DNA from: Usnea hakonensis
Taxonomy: Eukaryota > Ascomycota > Lecanoromycetes > Lecanorales > Parmeliaceae
Assembly (NCBI GenBank): GCA_013423325.1
Contig: BLJB01000296.1
Span: 1-20,924 of the forward strand
Length of the DNA: 20,924 nucleotides
Direction: 5' to 3'
The notes beneath the pieces are model-generated. The model was given only the letters and a program-made list of their open reading frames with translations. It searched no databases and was not told where the DNA came from. Positions 9,638-18,581 of this stretch are shown here, one piece after another (the first letter of the stretch is position 1; every line of letters begins with the position of its first letter). The translations under genes were made by a program, and so were the position numbers.

Positions 9638-10374
9638 CTTTGCGCGAATTCCTATCCCTTCTTTCGCCCTGCCCGAGATTATCTACAACATCCTTCATCG
9701 ACGTTACTTCTTGAACAGAGATCAAGGCTGCAAGCTGCCCGGGAGAGTGTACGACCATTCTCATTCCACAGCCGGCTCCTGTAGCTGCTCGATATCTACA
9801 TTCACCTCCTCCGAGATCACAATCTCCCGTTGATCGTTGGCCGAGGAGTCGACCACGATATCTCGTCCGCAAACAAAGCTGCCCTTGTCTTTCGCCGGGC
9901 ATATTGGGCTACGGTTCGTGTACTACGGACGACTCTTTGACAGAGGCCTGGTGAGGAACTACGTCAAGGTATGGAGGTGTGAAATTGATGTGGATTAGAT
10001 ACGCTTGGGACGGACGTATTTCGCAACATATCACCAGCCATTGGTTATGTCCGAGCAGGTACGTTAGATTATCTTAACCCCCTCGATACATACATGAAGC
10101 TAACTCAAGTTTGCACATATAGCGTGGCGATAAAGCACTCAGGGGAGAAGAAGAATATCTATCATTGCATACATTCGACGTGGTAGATCACGACAGATGG
10201 ATAACAGGCAGAGGTACATTGATCACGGTCTATGATCCCAATGCAGCGGACAACAGCAAACCATACTGGGAACACGAAAACACCACTGAGGAAGGGAAGA
10301 ATCTTGTTCCCAAGGGGTTTAAGGTTAGAGTCATAGATGGCTCGGTAAAGATGACCAAGTCGGCCCCAGCTTGA
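9638..10374 (+). CDS. Spliced hypothetical protein (5' end uncertain)
   Basis: A phase-consistent set of exons can be read: 9638-9746 (FARIPIPSFALPEIIYNILH), 9785-9919 (LLDIYIHLLRDHNLPLIVGR onwards), 9999-10058 (IRLGRTYFATYHQPLVMSEQ) and 10123-10374 (ending KMTKSAPA). The best-supported intron is 10059-10122 (GTACGT donor, GCTAAC branch, CATATAG acceptor). The 38-base intron 9747-9784 is short and doubtful; 9920-9998 uses a GTACTA donor and a GATTAG acceptor, with an alternative donor GTGAGG at 9951 in another frame. A GCTGAC branch and ACCATAG acceptor precede the first exon, so at least one more 5' exon is expected close to the miniature element. No domain is recognised. The LPEIIYNIL segment faintly recalls an F-box start, but I do not claim one. 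Confidence 0.4.
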
Positions 10375-10788
10375 ATACGTTGGTCATTTGGTCTCCCCTT
10401 TCTGAGCCGACCCACAAAGTGATAGAGATGTCTTGGGTTGGGTCCTTGGGGATCATTGTAGTCAGGCAATCCGTCGTCGGTTCTCCTAAGCTCCTTTCCA
10501 TTTTCCAATGGTGACTGGTCTGAACTGCATCGGAGAGTAGGTTGCCCAAGAGTGGTATCTGACTGATTGGCGCTTTCGAGAACATGTACTGAATTTCTTT
10601 GGTAGATATTGTTAGCAGTGCCTTATGTATGATGGCAGCTAATTTCTGCTCACGTCTACTTGTCTGCATTGGGACTGTTTCTTGTCCTTCATCGATATGC
10701 TTCCGCTTTTGTGAGATTGCCGAACTTTTTGGGGATACAGGAAAATTATCAAGGGCTACTTATCTGTCAGAAACACTGCCTCTCATCT
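10375..10788. other. Spacer between convergent genes
   Basis: This is the 3'-to-3' region between the plus-strand gene ending at 10374 and the minus-strand gene ending at 10789. Minus frames at 10230-10508 and 10331-10669 overlap each other and a coding exon and show no family features. No terminator-like structure stood out. Confidence 0.4.
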
Positions 10789-11433
10789 TTACGTAGAGCG
10801 GACTCGACCTTCGAGAAATGCACTGTAGCTGTTAGATCGCCGTAGAGGTTCTTCCGCTGCGAACGCGCGCAGAATTTCGCCGACTTTTATCGGCCATGCT
10901 TGGACTTCCTCCGGTTCTACATTCTCGACGAGAAAATCAAACGCATGATCTGGCATGAAACCTCCTGTCCAGACTGTAGGGGGGAAAGCCGCTGCCCAAG
11001 AGATTATCCCATGAGGGCTCAAGCAGCGAATCCACTCGCATCTGGTACGAGTGAGCTTATTTCTTGACTTGACCGAGGGCGAGTCGATCGGAGAATCCTT
11101 AGGACCATCGAAGAACAGCGTAATGTTTCTTCTGAAGGTTGCTGGACCCTTCGGTCGCCCGTGTGTGATGAGTTTCTCTCTAGCCGAAACTGCTTGGGCC
11201 ACGAGTGCCTTGCCCTCCCCTTCCGTCCACTTTACATAGTCCTCCTTCAGATGATCAATTTTATCTGCAACTTTTGCGACGACTTCCCAGATACGCAGGC
11301 TGGCAGAATCCAAGGCGTGATACTGTTGTTTCGTGAGGGTAGCATTTGAATTCAACGAATCGAATGCTTCGGCGGTGTACTCGGCTTTCCTAGCCAGAGC
11401 TTCTAGCGACAGGACGGCCGAGCCTATTGCCAT
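10789..11433 (-). CDS. Intact hypothetical protein (214 aa)
   Basis: A single uninterrupted frame from ATG (11431-11433, CACAATGGC context) to its stop at 10789 encodes 214 residues. The first half looks helical (LSLEALARKAEYTAEAFDSL, then LRIWEVVAKVADKIDHLKED). The second half contains RRNITLFFDGPKDSPIDSP, a WAAAFPPTVWTGGF segment and PEEVQAWPIKVGEILRAFAA. There is no signal peptide, membrane segment or known catalytic motif. The helical start loosely recalls N-terminal helical domains of fungal NLR-like proteins, but I cannot support that assignment. The frame needs no introns and has a real ATG, making it one of the more secure simple genes here. Antisense frames at 11051-11349 are shadows. 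Confidence 0.6.
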   Translation of the reverse strand: MAIGSAVLSLEALARKAEYTAEAFDSLNSNATLTKQQYHALDSASLRIWEVVAKVADKIDHLKEDYVKWTEGEGKALVAQAVSAREKLITHGRPKGPATFRRNITLFFDGPKDSPIDSPSVKSRNKLTRTRCEWIRCLSPHGIISWAAAFPPTVWTGGFMPDHAFDFLVENVEPEEVQAWPIKVGEILRAFAAEEPLRRSNSYSAFLEGRVRST

Positions 11434-12491
11434 TGTGAAAGGTTTGTAGTAATTGACAATCTAAATAATTGTAAGAAATGGAAAATGAAAGTGAAGAGAA
11501 GAGAGATTAATCCGTCACGAAGCGGAGTAAAGAGCCAAGAGAAATTCCTTAGTGCAGTCGATCCGAACGTGGCTTGCATAAATTTGCAAATCCAGCCCAG
11601 TTTGCAAATATTGATAATACCTTGGGAGTTGCACAGGAGACATCTGGACGGGAGCTTGCATTAGGCACGATGGTGTAAGATAGAGCGGGACAAGACAGGA
11701 TGTGAGGGGAGAATGCCGTTAGCGGCTGATCACTCCCATTCCGGTCTAACAAAATTCCGTACCGAACCTCGGTAACCATTCTCATGTCTCATATCCAATC
11801 AATTCGAATACTTTCCTACCAAATTCCGCAACTTAAAGCATAGTAGTCGTATCGTTCGTCCGCTGACCTCCAGAAGTCAAGAACATTGTGCAAGATATTG
11901 TCGTGGGGTCCAATCACATTCACTTTTTCGCCTCTCCATCGACCTTAGTCTGCTCATGCGCAGGACAGCAACAACGCTACTATAGTACCTCCCGATCATC
12001 TTTCTGGTCACAGTTAGCTGCTACATTTCCAAAGCTCTTCATCACGATTGATGTCGTCTTTACATAAGATAATAATTCATATTGGCAAGCGCCATTTACA
12101 ACCCGCTACTGCAATAGAGTCCTTGTGTTCGTGCATGGAATGGTATCCTCGATAGGGTATCTTCGCCGCAAAAGAGGGAAGAGAGTATGCAGGAGACATT
12201 TGAGGTGCGCAGAGGGATGGGCCCGGTTGAGCTCTGGGAAAGGATATATAGACGTCCTCCCCAGCTATTTCCAGCTCCCAACCTCAGTCCGGAATCCATC
12301 ACTCGTCATGCCACAGCCCAGACCGGCGGACTTGTAGAGCTCCCCTCACGAACACGAAGTATCCTACTTCAGATTTACTCAGATATTGTTCATTCGTCAC
12401 GAGTCAGAGCAAAGTCCTTGTACTCGCAAACACATCTATATCAATTGCTCTAAAGATCTTTGTCGTTGGGTATTATTCCATCGCCAGGACC
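11434..12491. other. Long intergenic region between divergent genes
   Basis: It should hold the promoters of the minus-strand gene at 10789-11433 and the plus-strand gene at 12492. Short frames (minus 11549-11785, plus 12187-12453) lack family signals. The plus frame reads GPVELWERIYRRPPQLF, which could be a stray exon. A pyrimidine-rich patch around 11920-11945 is the only compositional feature seen. Confidence 0.4.
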
Positions 12492-14229
12492 ATGGGCCCA
12501 ACAGATGTTGTTTTTCCAAATGCGCATACCTCTCCACGACCGCCGGAGACCCCTCCCAGCAGTCCTGCACAGTTCTCATGTGACCAAGTCCTTACCATGA
12601 AGCACGTCCAGCAATTGCTGGGACTGTTGAAAGCCGCTCAAGCAAATCAGACCCCACCAACCGCTGGAGAAGCCAACCAGCCGGTGAGTAACAAGAATAA
12701 ACCAGCCGACGAGCAGCAGGTTGCTGCCAGAGCCTCAAAGCTCGAATTTAAGACGCTCAATGAGATGTGAGTGTAATACGTTTCTGCTTGAATTTTGATA
12801 CTCACTGACAACATTTTGCTTGCAGCTGGGATGAAAAGGCGTATGAGTACAAGATTACGGAGTCGTCAAACCCTGCCGATGGATTGAACCACCTGGATCA
12901 ATATGTATGTGGTGTTGAAGAGAATGATGACGCCAGAATTACCAGGCTCGATGCAGCAGTCGCTGCTGATATCAACGCTGCGAGTAGTATACAAATCACC
13001 AAGAGTAGTGCCAGATCCACCTCATCCCGCAAGAAAAAAGCCAAAGCTTCAAAAGCTGGCCCCACGAGCGGTATGCGGAGCAAGGTTCAAGCTGCCTTTA
13101 CGGACCAAGCTTTACTCCCTGGTATTGATAAGAAGAACTTTCACGATATTCACAGAGCATCGAATTGTGCAGGCGGACAATTCGAAGTTCCAAATGCTCC
13201 CATTAATAGCGCAGGAGCTTTCGCTGCTCGTTCAAGCTCGGAGGGTACTGCTTCGACCGCGTATACACCTGGACATGCACCAGCCTGCACGACTTCTACG
13301 TTACCTCAAATTATCAGATTTCTGCGGTGGAACGCCACACCTTTTACCCTGGAATGGATTGGGGATGATCTGTATTGTCCACGACTCATAGTTGATCCCG
13401 AAACAGCGTTATCTCGAATCCTACGTCCAGCATCCTATCCTCTGGATTCAGCTGTGACGCTAATCCACGAACATGGAGGGTCGGGAAAGTCGCTGCCATG
13501 CGAAGCAAGTCGGGTTCTGACCGTATACGGCGAGCTTCATCGATTGGACTTTTCCGACGCTAACATCACCCTCTTGGATCCAAAACTTTTTGATTCTTCC
13601 GATCGTTCTCTTACGGAGAAGAAAGCGTTTCACAAGCAACTGGGAGGTTGGATAGATTTCATTGGCCAGGGAATCGAGATACCAGATGTATACGTTGGAA
13701 AGTGGCACCTCGAAACGGTTCAGGTTAATTATACGCAACTTCGAATGTCATTGTGCCTCTCGAAAGGCTTCTATCGGTCCGTCTTTCCTTTGCCGTCGGA
13801 TTTTAGTGATCCTCCAAGGCGACAACTTCCATTGCAGGTAAGTTTCACCGAATGAAGGTAAATTAGTTCTAACATAACTCATGATAGCAATATCGGGATT
13901 CCCGTCTCGACCTGCCAACTCTCCCGCTGAGGAATCTCAGCCGAGGTATGCTCGAGGACATTATCTTCTGTCAGTACTGGATGAACAAAGAGTGTAACTC
14001 GGAAGACATCTGCACCGTCATCGTGCGGCGTAATAATAAATATCATCTCAAGCCGCATCACATAGACGTCATTGGTTGCCAAATTTTCCAAAAGAGCCTG
14101 TATGACGAGGGCAGTGGTCTCATTAGATATGTTAGTGATTTGAGTGAAGAAAAGCTGCGGCAAAGCAAGGCAAGATTCTGGAAGGATTTCGAACTAGCCC
14201 AGCGAGCGGATCCTTTTATGAAGTGGTAG
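12492..14229 (+). CDS. Three-exon 542-aa protein with an AAA-ATPase-type leader but no ATPase domain
   Basis: Exons 12492-12766, 12826-13837 and 13888-14229 join cleanly. Intron 1 is 59 bases (GTGAGT, CACTGAC branch, TTGCAG); intron 2 is 50 bases (GTAAGT, CTAAC, GATAG). The sum is exactly 543 codons. The start ATG has a CCATGG context. Residues 1-80 are Pro/Ser/Gln-rich. Residues 84-120 (KLEFKTLNEIWDEKAYEYKI onwards, then LDQYV) match the motif I know just ahead of the central domain of many fungal AAA-type ATPases. A basic linker follows (SSRKKKAKASKAG, about 158-170; nuclear-signal-like). The C-terminal half begins near 252 (IIRFLRWNATPFTLEWIGDD), contains a GKWHLETVQVNYTQLRMSLC segment and ends in a charged region; none of it is a Walker-type ATPase. 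The protein may be a divergent member that lost its ATPase. Function is unknown and the gene appears intact. Confidence 0.72.
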
Positions 14230-15013
14230 GATAGGGGGTGAGCGAAGGGCTTTTACTTGTTGAGATCTTAGGGATTCAGTCGTGTCTCTTTATTTTGCCT
14301 TCGCATTTTTCTAATGCGTATATGGCCTTGGCCAGTGCCCCGGTCATGTAGGCATAGCCTTGGGATTATGGTCGACACTATAAAAAGATTGCCAACACTT
14401 CACGCTCGATTGTAGGCCACAACTTGCTTCTAATGGTCAGAAGCCTGAGTTGTGTTTCTGCAGGTCCACTGGGATCTATGAGGGAAATGCTGATCGGAAG
14501 CAGTCTAATGACCCTATAGGACCGTGGAGTCACATAGGTAAATCCGCTAGTAAAAAGGTTACTAAAAGAATATTGGTGTCTAGGTTTCTTTCGTCTTTTC
14601 CCTTGTCAGGATTCCCCCATTAAAGTTTGTCGTTGCAACGAAACCAGTGTTGGGCTCGACCGCAGAGGCATCCCGTATCCAATGAGCTACCATTTCGAGG
14701 TCTTTCTTTATTCATTTGGCTTCGATGCCGTGTCAAGCTGCTATCGGGTTGTATGAGCAAGGCTGGCAGTCTGTCTTGTATCCCTTCTCTATTTTATTCC
14801 AGCCTCCTGCACCACGGTGACGTTGGAGTAATGAGCTTGGGGAAGGCTCCGTGCTAATGCATGAGTGATATCACATTACCCGAAGGGTGCACCAACCCCC
14901 TAGTTTTTCGTAAGGCATGCTAGACTATTTCACTACCCTTCCAAATCATGGAAATGAGATATAGCCTCAATTTACGATGTCAAACATCCTTTGTTATCCA
15001 CAAAACGATTACA
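14230..15013. other. Intergenic region
   Basis: No gene recognised. A plus frame at 14627-14857 lacks family features. A short minus-strand stretch (about 14665-14695) has a tRNA A-box-like TAGCTCATTGG, but no tRNA can be folded from it. The upstream part should contain the 3' end signals of the previous gene. Confidence 0.4.
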
Positions 15014-15729
15014 ATGGGAAGCCTTTTTTCGAAACCAAAGTCCAAAAAGGCACGCTCATCTGCTGCTCAAATCGTCACTCTCTGTGATCAACACGGCGTC
15101 CCGGTCAAGATACAGAAAATCAGTGACAGCTTCGTCCAAAAGGGCACTGTGGTCCAAATTAAGCCCAACATTACCGCACCGGCTACTCGGACGGAGCTTT
15201 ATATCGCCACCCCAGAAATTCTTCATGACCGTCAACAGATAATCCGATGTACCTGGCAGACGGCTGGCCTGACGCTTGATCAAGGAGGTGTAAGACTGTC
15301 CATATGGAAGGGCCAGAGTGAAGCCGTCACTGGATACCATACTCTTAGAGAATCTGACTATGTCAGCCCCCAAATCAGAACGAAAGCTCACGAGAAGACC
15401 TTGACTGATATATTTTTGTGCAGTCCTTTACTAAAGCAAAACCTTTTCTGCGAGGTCGACGGATGCCGGATCTTCCGAGTACTAATGTCTCTCACCTTCG
15501 ACGCAAGCACCGACGCCAGAATCTACGCGATGGCGTCGTCAATCTGGCTGACCAAGTTGGTCGTGAGGAATATGATCCTTTGGTAGTGCTCTAGTTCTCA
15601 TAAAAACACAGAGATGAGGACATTGCGGTGGATGTTGTGGAGGGAGCATTGCTCCAGAAATATGTCGGCTTCATCGAGAAGGAGGACGGCGTTCCATTCT
15701 GCACATTTTGTGGTGCGATGAAGAAGTAG
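15014..15729 (+). CDS. Hypothetical protein with N-myristoylation-type start and C-terminal CxxC (about 176 aa)
   Basis: The preferred model uses ATG 15014, because the product then begins MGSLFSKPKSKKARSS: Gly2, small residue 3, Ser6 and a following Lys cluster, the pattern of an N-myristoylated, membrane-attached protein. Exons are 15014-15289, 15424-15562 and 15614-15729. Intron 1 is 134 bases (GTAAGA donor, GACTGAT branch, TTTTTGTGCAG acceptor); intron 2 is 51 bases (GTGAGG donor, CAGAG acceptor). The sum is an exact 177 codons. Exon 2 reads RRQNLRDGVVNLADQVG, exon 3 EDIAVDVVEGALLQKYVGFI and ends with CTFCGAMKK. An alternative keeps the first frame open to 15562 and uses a 56-base intron to 15618. 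No family is recognised. The CxxC near residues 168-171 is a single pair and cannot form a zinc site alone. Confidence 0.5.
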
Positions 15730-16190
15730 AATGGATGTATTGTTTGCTGGTGTCAAGGACGTTGTGAAACACTGGACTTATGGAACACTTCCGGATCGAT
15801 CTTTACGATGCGTATGGCAGTCATTCTATGCCAGCTTCATACAACCTATTCTACTTCTAGATTCCAATTACAAATTTACCCCAAGCTACGACGTTCCACC
15901 CACGACCTGCAACTCTCTACCATCGACCATCCACTGTCTACCTACTAGCCTCCAACCCTCCTACGACCCACTATTACTCTCTATTCTTCACTCTCTTTGT
16001 CATCCGCTTACAAGTCTACTACCCTTCAGCCCTCCACTCTCCCTCAAATATATAAATAGCAACAGTTTCAAGGTCACTCTAGAACTGGTAAGGGCGTATC
16101 AGAGGAAGAGGCAATCAAAATGGAGTACTACGTCGACCGGGATAGATGTTGAGACCGCAGGAGCGGATGAAACAATACGGCCTCTCCAGG
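15730..16190. other. Pyrimidine-rich spacer with a TATA element
   Basis: From about 15840 to 16045 the plus strand is strongly C/T-biased with few G, which leaves a chance open frame (15731-16228) of low complexity. No gene is supported. Long C/T tracts followed by TATA are common in fungal promoters, but no plus-strand gene is seen just downstream. Confidence 0.4.
16048..16059 (+). promoter_or_regulatory. TATA-box-like element after a C/T-rich tract
   Basis: ATATATAAATAG directly follows about 200 bases of pyrimidine-rich sequence, resembling a fungal core promoter on the plus strand. No matching gene start was identified, so it may be an orphan promoter or chance. Confidence 0.25.
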
Positions 16191-16600
16191 TCAAGTGGTC
16201 AGAAGTAACGGACACACTCCATACATGATCGAATAACTTTGCATCAATGAGACGATAGATTTGTGGGTTGCGGCGTAAGCATTTCGGATCTTTGGGTCTT
16301 CCCATATGGTTGCCCCCTCCACTATATGCGCTATGGTCAAGGCTTTATCGGCCTGATTTGGATTGAGGACGTTGTAATAGGAGTTCTGACTGCTAGGTGA
16401 AGGTTTACAGGTGTTGAAAAGTGGAAATGGGCGGCCATGTCATTTGCGTGGAAGCCTGGGCAGAGATAGCGAAGGTCGCCGTAGGCTGAAGTGGTGAAGC
16501 ACCAGTATTTGCTTAGTGGGTGGTTGGCGGTGGAGGAGCGTAGAGGGATTGGACCGGTGTCATTTATCCAATGTCTTGTAGTGATCGATGTAGCTTTCAG
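16191..16600 (-). pseudogene. 3' fragment of an unknown spliced gene
   Basis: Two phase-matched minus-strand exons can be read: 16409-16600 (WINDTGPIPLRSSTANHPLS, then KYWCFTTSAYGDLRYLCPGF) and 16191-16352 (ADKALTIAHIVEGATIWEDP onwards). The 56-base intron between them (16353-16408) has a GTAAAC donor and an ATCAG acceptor. A TTAG acceptor at the upstream edge implies an earlier exon, but only about 70 bases separate it from the end of the CK1 pseudogene, so the 5' part is probably missing. The protein-like composition of both exons is the main evidence. No family is recognised. Confidence 0.35.
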
Positions 16601-16672
16601 CTAATCCGAGCACGTTGTCTCTTTGTATCCGAACCGATCTGCCATGACCTTATTGCTATTGCTTTGTTAAAC

Positions 16673-17821
16673 CTAATACGCTCCCTTCTGAACCTCCCTC
16701 TTGCAAGGCGAGATGCCTTGCAATTCCTTCCTTCTCAGATATTCGAGGATGGTCCAATCATATATATGATCGTAATCGAAGCGCTCGCGCACGAAGAGAT
16801 CACGGAAGATTTTGCGTAGATAGGAATATTTCGGTTTCTCGTCAAAATCAAGAGAACCGATGTAGTCGAAATAAACCGCAAATTCCTGAGGGAGATCCTC
16901 GCACAGATCCTCGGTATTGATCCTTCTCTTTTCCTCCAAGATAAGTTCTTCTTTTTGCGTCTGATCTGTGGCTATGAGACCTTGCCATGGGAGAGAGCCC
17001 CGGAGGAAGTAGAGAAGCATGTACCCGAGGGATTCCAAATCATCGCAGCAATGTTGCCCTTGACTAGGCGTTAGTCTTTGCGTAGCAAGAACCGAGGATA
17101 TTATACTTACCAACACCTAAATGACCGTTGACGCTGGCAAAACGGGCCGTGCCAATTAAATGTGGATTCCGGGTACGACCGGTATTGATCTGAGCAGTAA
17201 GGCGTTCCGTGGCGAGGCCCAAATCCGTCACATAAATCAGATTGCCCTACTTCCCCACACCCATCAAGAAATTCTCCGGCTTGATGTCTCGATGAATGAC
17301 GCTCTTGGAATGGATATATTCGAGACGGTAAAGGAGCTGGTCGACGAGCATCAACACAGTCTTGAGAGAGAATTTGCGACGGCAGAAGTTGAGAAGGTCT
17401 TCTAGACTCGGCCCTAGAAGATCAAACACCATAGTATTGTACTCACACTCCGTCTCATAAGCGTGGACTCGTGGAATACCGATACCACTAGAAAAGGACC
17501 GATAGGTATCGGCTTCGTCTTCTAATAAGGAGGGATCAATAGATACGTGTTCGAGTTTGATAGCGACATCTTCGCCGGTATTGATGTTGGTTCCTTGCGT
17601 GTGATGAGCCTCAAGAGGTAGCTGGGGCTCCCCATATCCGTTTTACCTATGTACACAGTGCCGAAGCCGCCCCCACCAATCCTCCTTTGCAGCTGATATT
17701 TACCGACTATACGTAGATCCTAATGTAGATGAGCTGTTAGTATACCGTGGCCTCGTCCTATCGATAGGGTATAGAGAAGTGGCAAGATCGAAGCACACAA
17801 CTTACTCACCAAGTTCCCCAT
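16673..17821 (-). pseudogene. Casein kinase 1 paralogue broken by one internal stop
   Basis: Four minus-strand exons join to exactly 318 codons: 17810-17821 (MGNL), 17647-17719, 17111-17593 and 16673-17058. Introns are 90 bases (TACTAAC branch), 53 bases and 52 bases (GTAAGT, GACTAAC). The kinase features are clear: glycine loop GGGGFG (about 19-24), VAIK Lys41, FDLLGPSLEDLL, HRDIKPEN (129-136, catalytic Asp131), GTARFASVNGHLGV, DDLESLGYMLLYFLRGSLPW and KYSYLRKIFRDLFVRE, all typical of the CK1 (HRR25/Cki) family of Ser/Thr kinases. Codon 144 is TAG, eight codons before the metal-binding motif, which reads DLG instead of DFG. The usual SRRDD reads HCCDD. The rest is open, so the lesion is recent. 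A CAG-to-TAG change would explain it. Without readthrough the product lacks the whole C-lobe and should be inactive. Confidence 0.85.
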
Positions 17822-18064
17822 TTGTGGAACCGATACAAGCTGTAGTGGACAAAGTGCTCGCCTATCATTTCGATGGGACGAAGATCAAAAGGAGTATTTG
17901 CTGGCCTTCGAACTGTGGAATTGGCCCAGACTATATACTACAGCGGCGCATATATCTAAGTACAAGAAGCTTCTACCGAGCTCGTAGCGAGCGCACTACG
18001 GCAGAATAATAATGCGGGCTCCGCATGTGGCAGGAGTTGCCGAAAGATATGTTTAGTGTTCTCT

Positions 18065-18180
18065 AGGCAGCAGCCATTCCGTTGATTGGCTGTCAGCCCC
18101 GCAATCCAAAACGACTCACACGCTAGCATGGTCGTCGGAAGCGCGCGCTATGTGCATCTCGTTCTTGATTGTCCATCATC
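18065..18180. repeat. Direct repeat copy A (partner at 20350)
   Basis: The first 27 bases (18065-18091, AGGCAGCAGCCATTCCGTTG onwards) are identical to 20350-20376. Similarity fades over about 115 bases with small gaps. The two copies have the same orientation and bracket about 2.2 kb. They could be relics of one dispersed element or of terminal repeats. No coding content. Confidence 0.7.
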
Positions 18181-18311
18181 CACTGGAAAAAGACGTGTCA
18201 TAAGTCTAAGATTCATTGCCTTTAGAGACAACTCCAATGCCCTGCAGTCGAAAGCGACAACTGTATGAAAAAGGGACTGTTTTTTCATGTTCGGTCGCTT
18301 ACCCCTGAGTT

Positions 18312-18581
18312 TTACCCCCTACCAATCCATGGGATAGTGTTTTCTGTCAATGATTCTTGATTCTTCGCTTTGAAATCTAGAAATGCGTCACGAGTGAAGC
18401 GTGATGGTGATAGGGAGGCTCGAGGCAGTGCTAGTCTTGCATTTATCTCCTCCCAGTTGTACGGTTCTTGAACATTCCTGACACCACCATAGCCTTCAGG
18501 ATAGACACCATGATCGATGAGATGCTGCTCGAAGCCACCGTCGTAGGCAGAGGATTTCTTGGTCTTAGCATTTAAATCTGC
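18312..18581 (-). pseudogene. Fragment of a fungal accessory family (AYD...FEQHLIDHGVYP)
   Basis: The minus frame after a TAA at 18582-18584 reads ADLNAKTKKSSAYDGGFEQH, LIDHGVYPEGY, then NWEEINARLALPRASLSPSR and FTRDAFLDFKAKN, ending at TAA 18312. These blocks match my memory of the N-terminal region of a widespread ascomycete protein family, usually several hundred residues, of unknown function. Here only about 90 residues remain, stopping soon after an IPWIG segment, so the C-terminal bulk is missing. The fragment is in the same frame as the hydrolase fragment upstream, separated by one stop, so the two may once have formed a chimeric ORF. Probably non-functional. Confidence 0.6.

Noticed and set aside
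9447..9902. 151-codon minus-strand frame next to the miniature element
   Set aside because: It lies antisense to plus-strand exons with better splice and coding signals, and its stop is formed by the element's edge. It is treated as a shadow.
13478..13495. HGGSGKS in the 12492-14229 protein, resembling a Walker A motif
   Set aside because: The GxxxxGKS spacing is not met and there is no following strand/helix context or Walker B motif.
14660..14700. A-box-like TAGCTCATTGG with a nearby GGTCGAGCCC on the minus strand
   Set aside because: Only 17 bases separate the two boxes and no cloverleaf folds. At best a tiny relic of a tRNA-derived repeat.
15731..16228. 165-codon plus-strand frame
   Set aside because: Most of it comes from a pyrimidine-rich tract that lacks stop codons by composition. 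The translation is low-complexity Ser/Pro/Leu.
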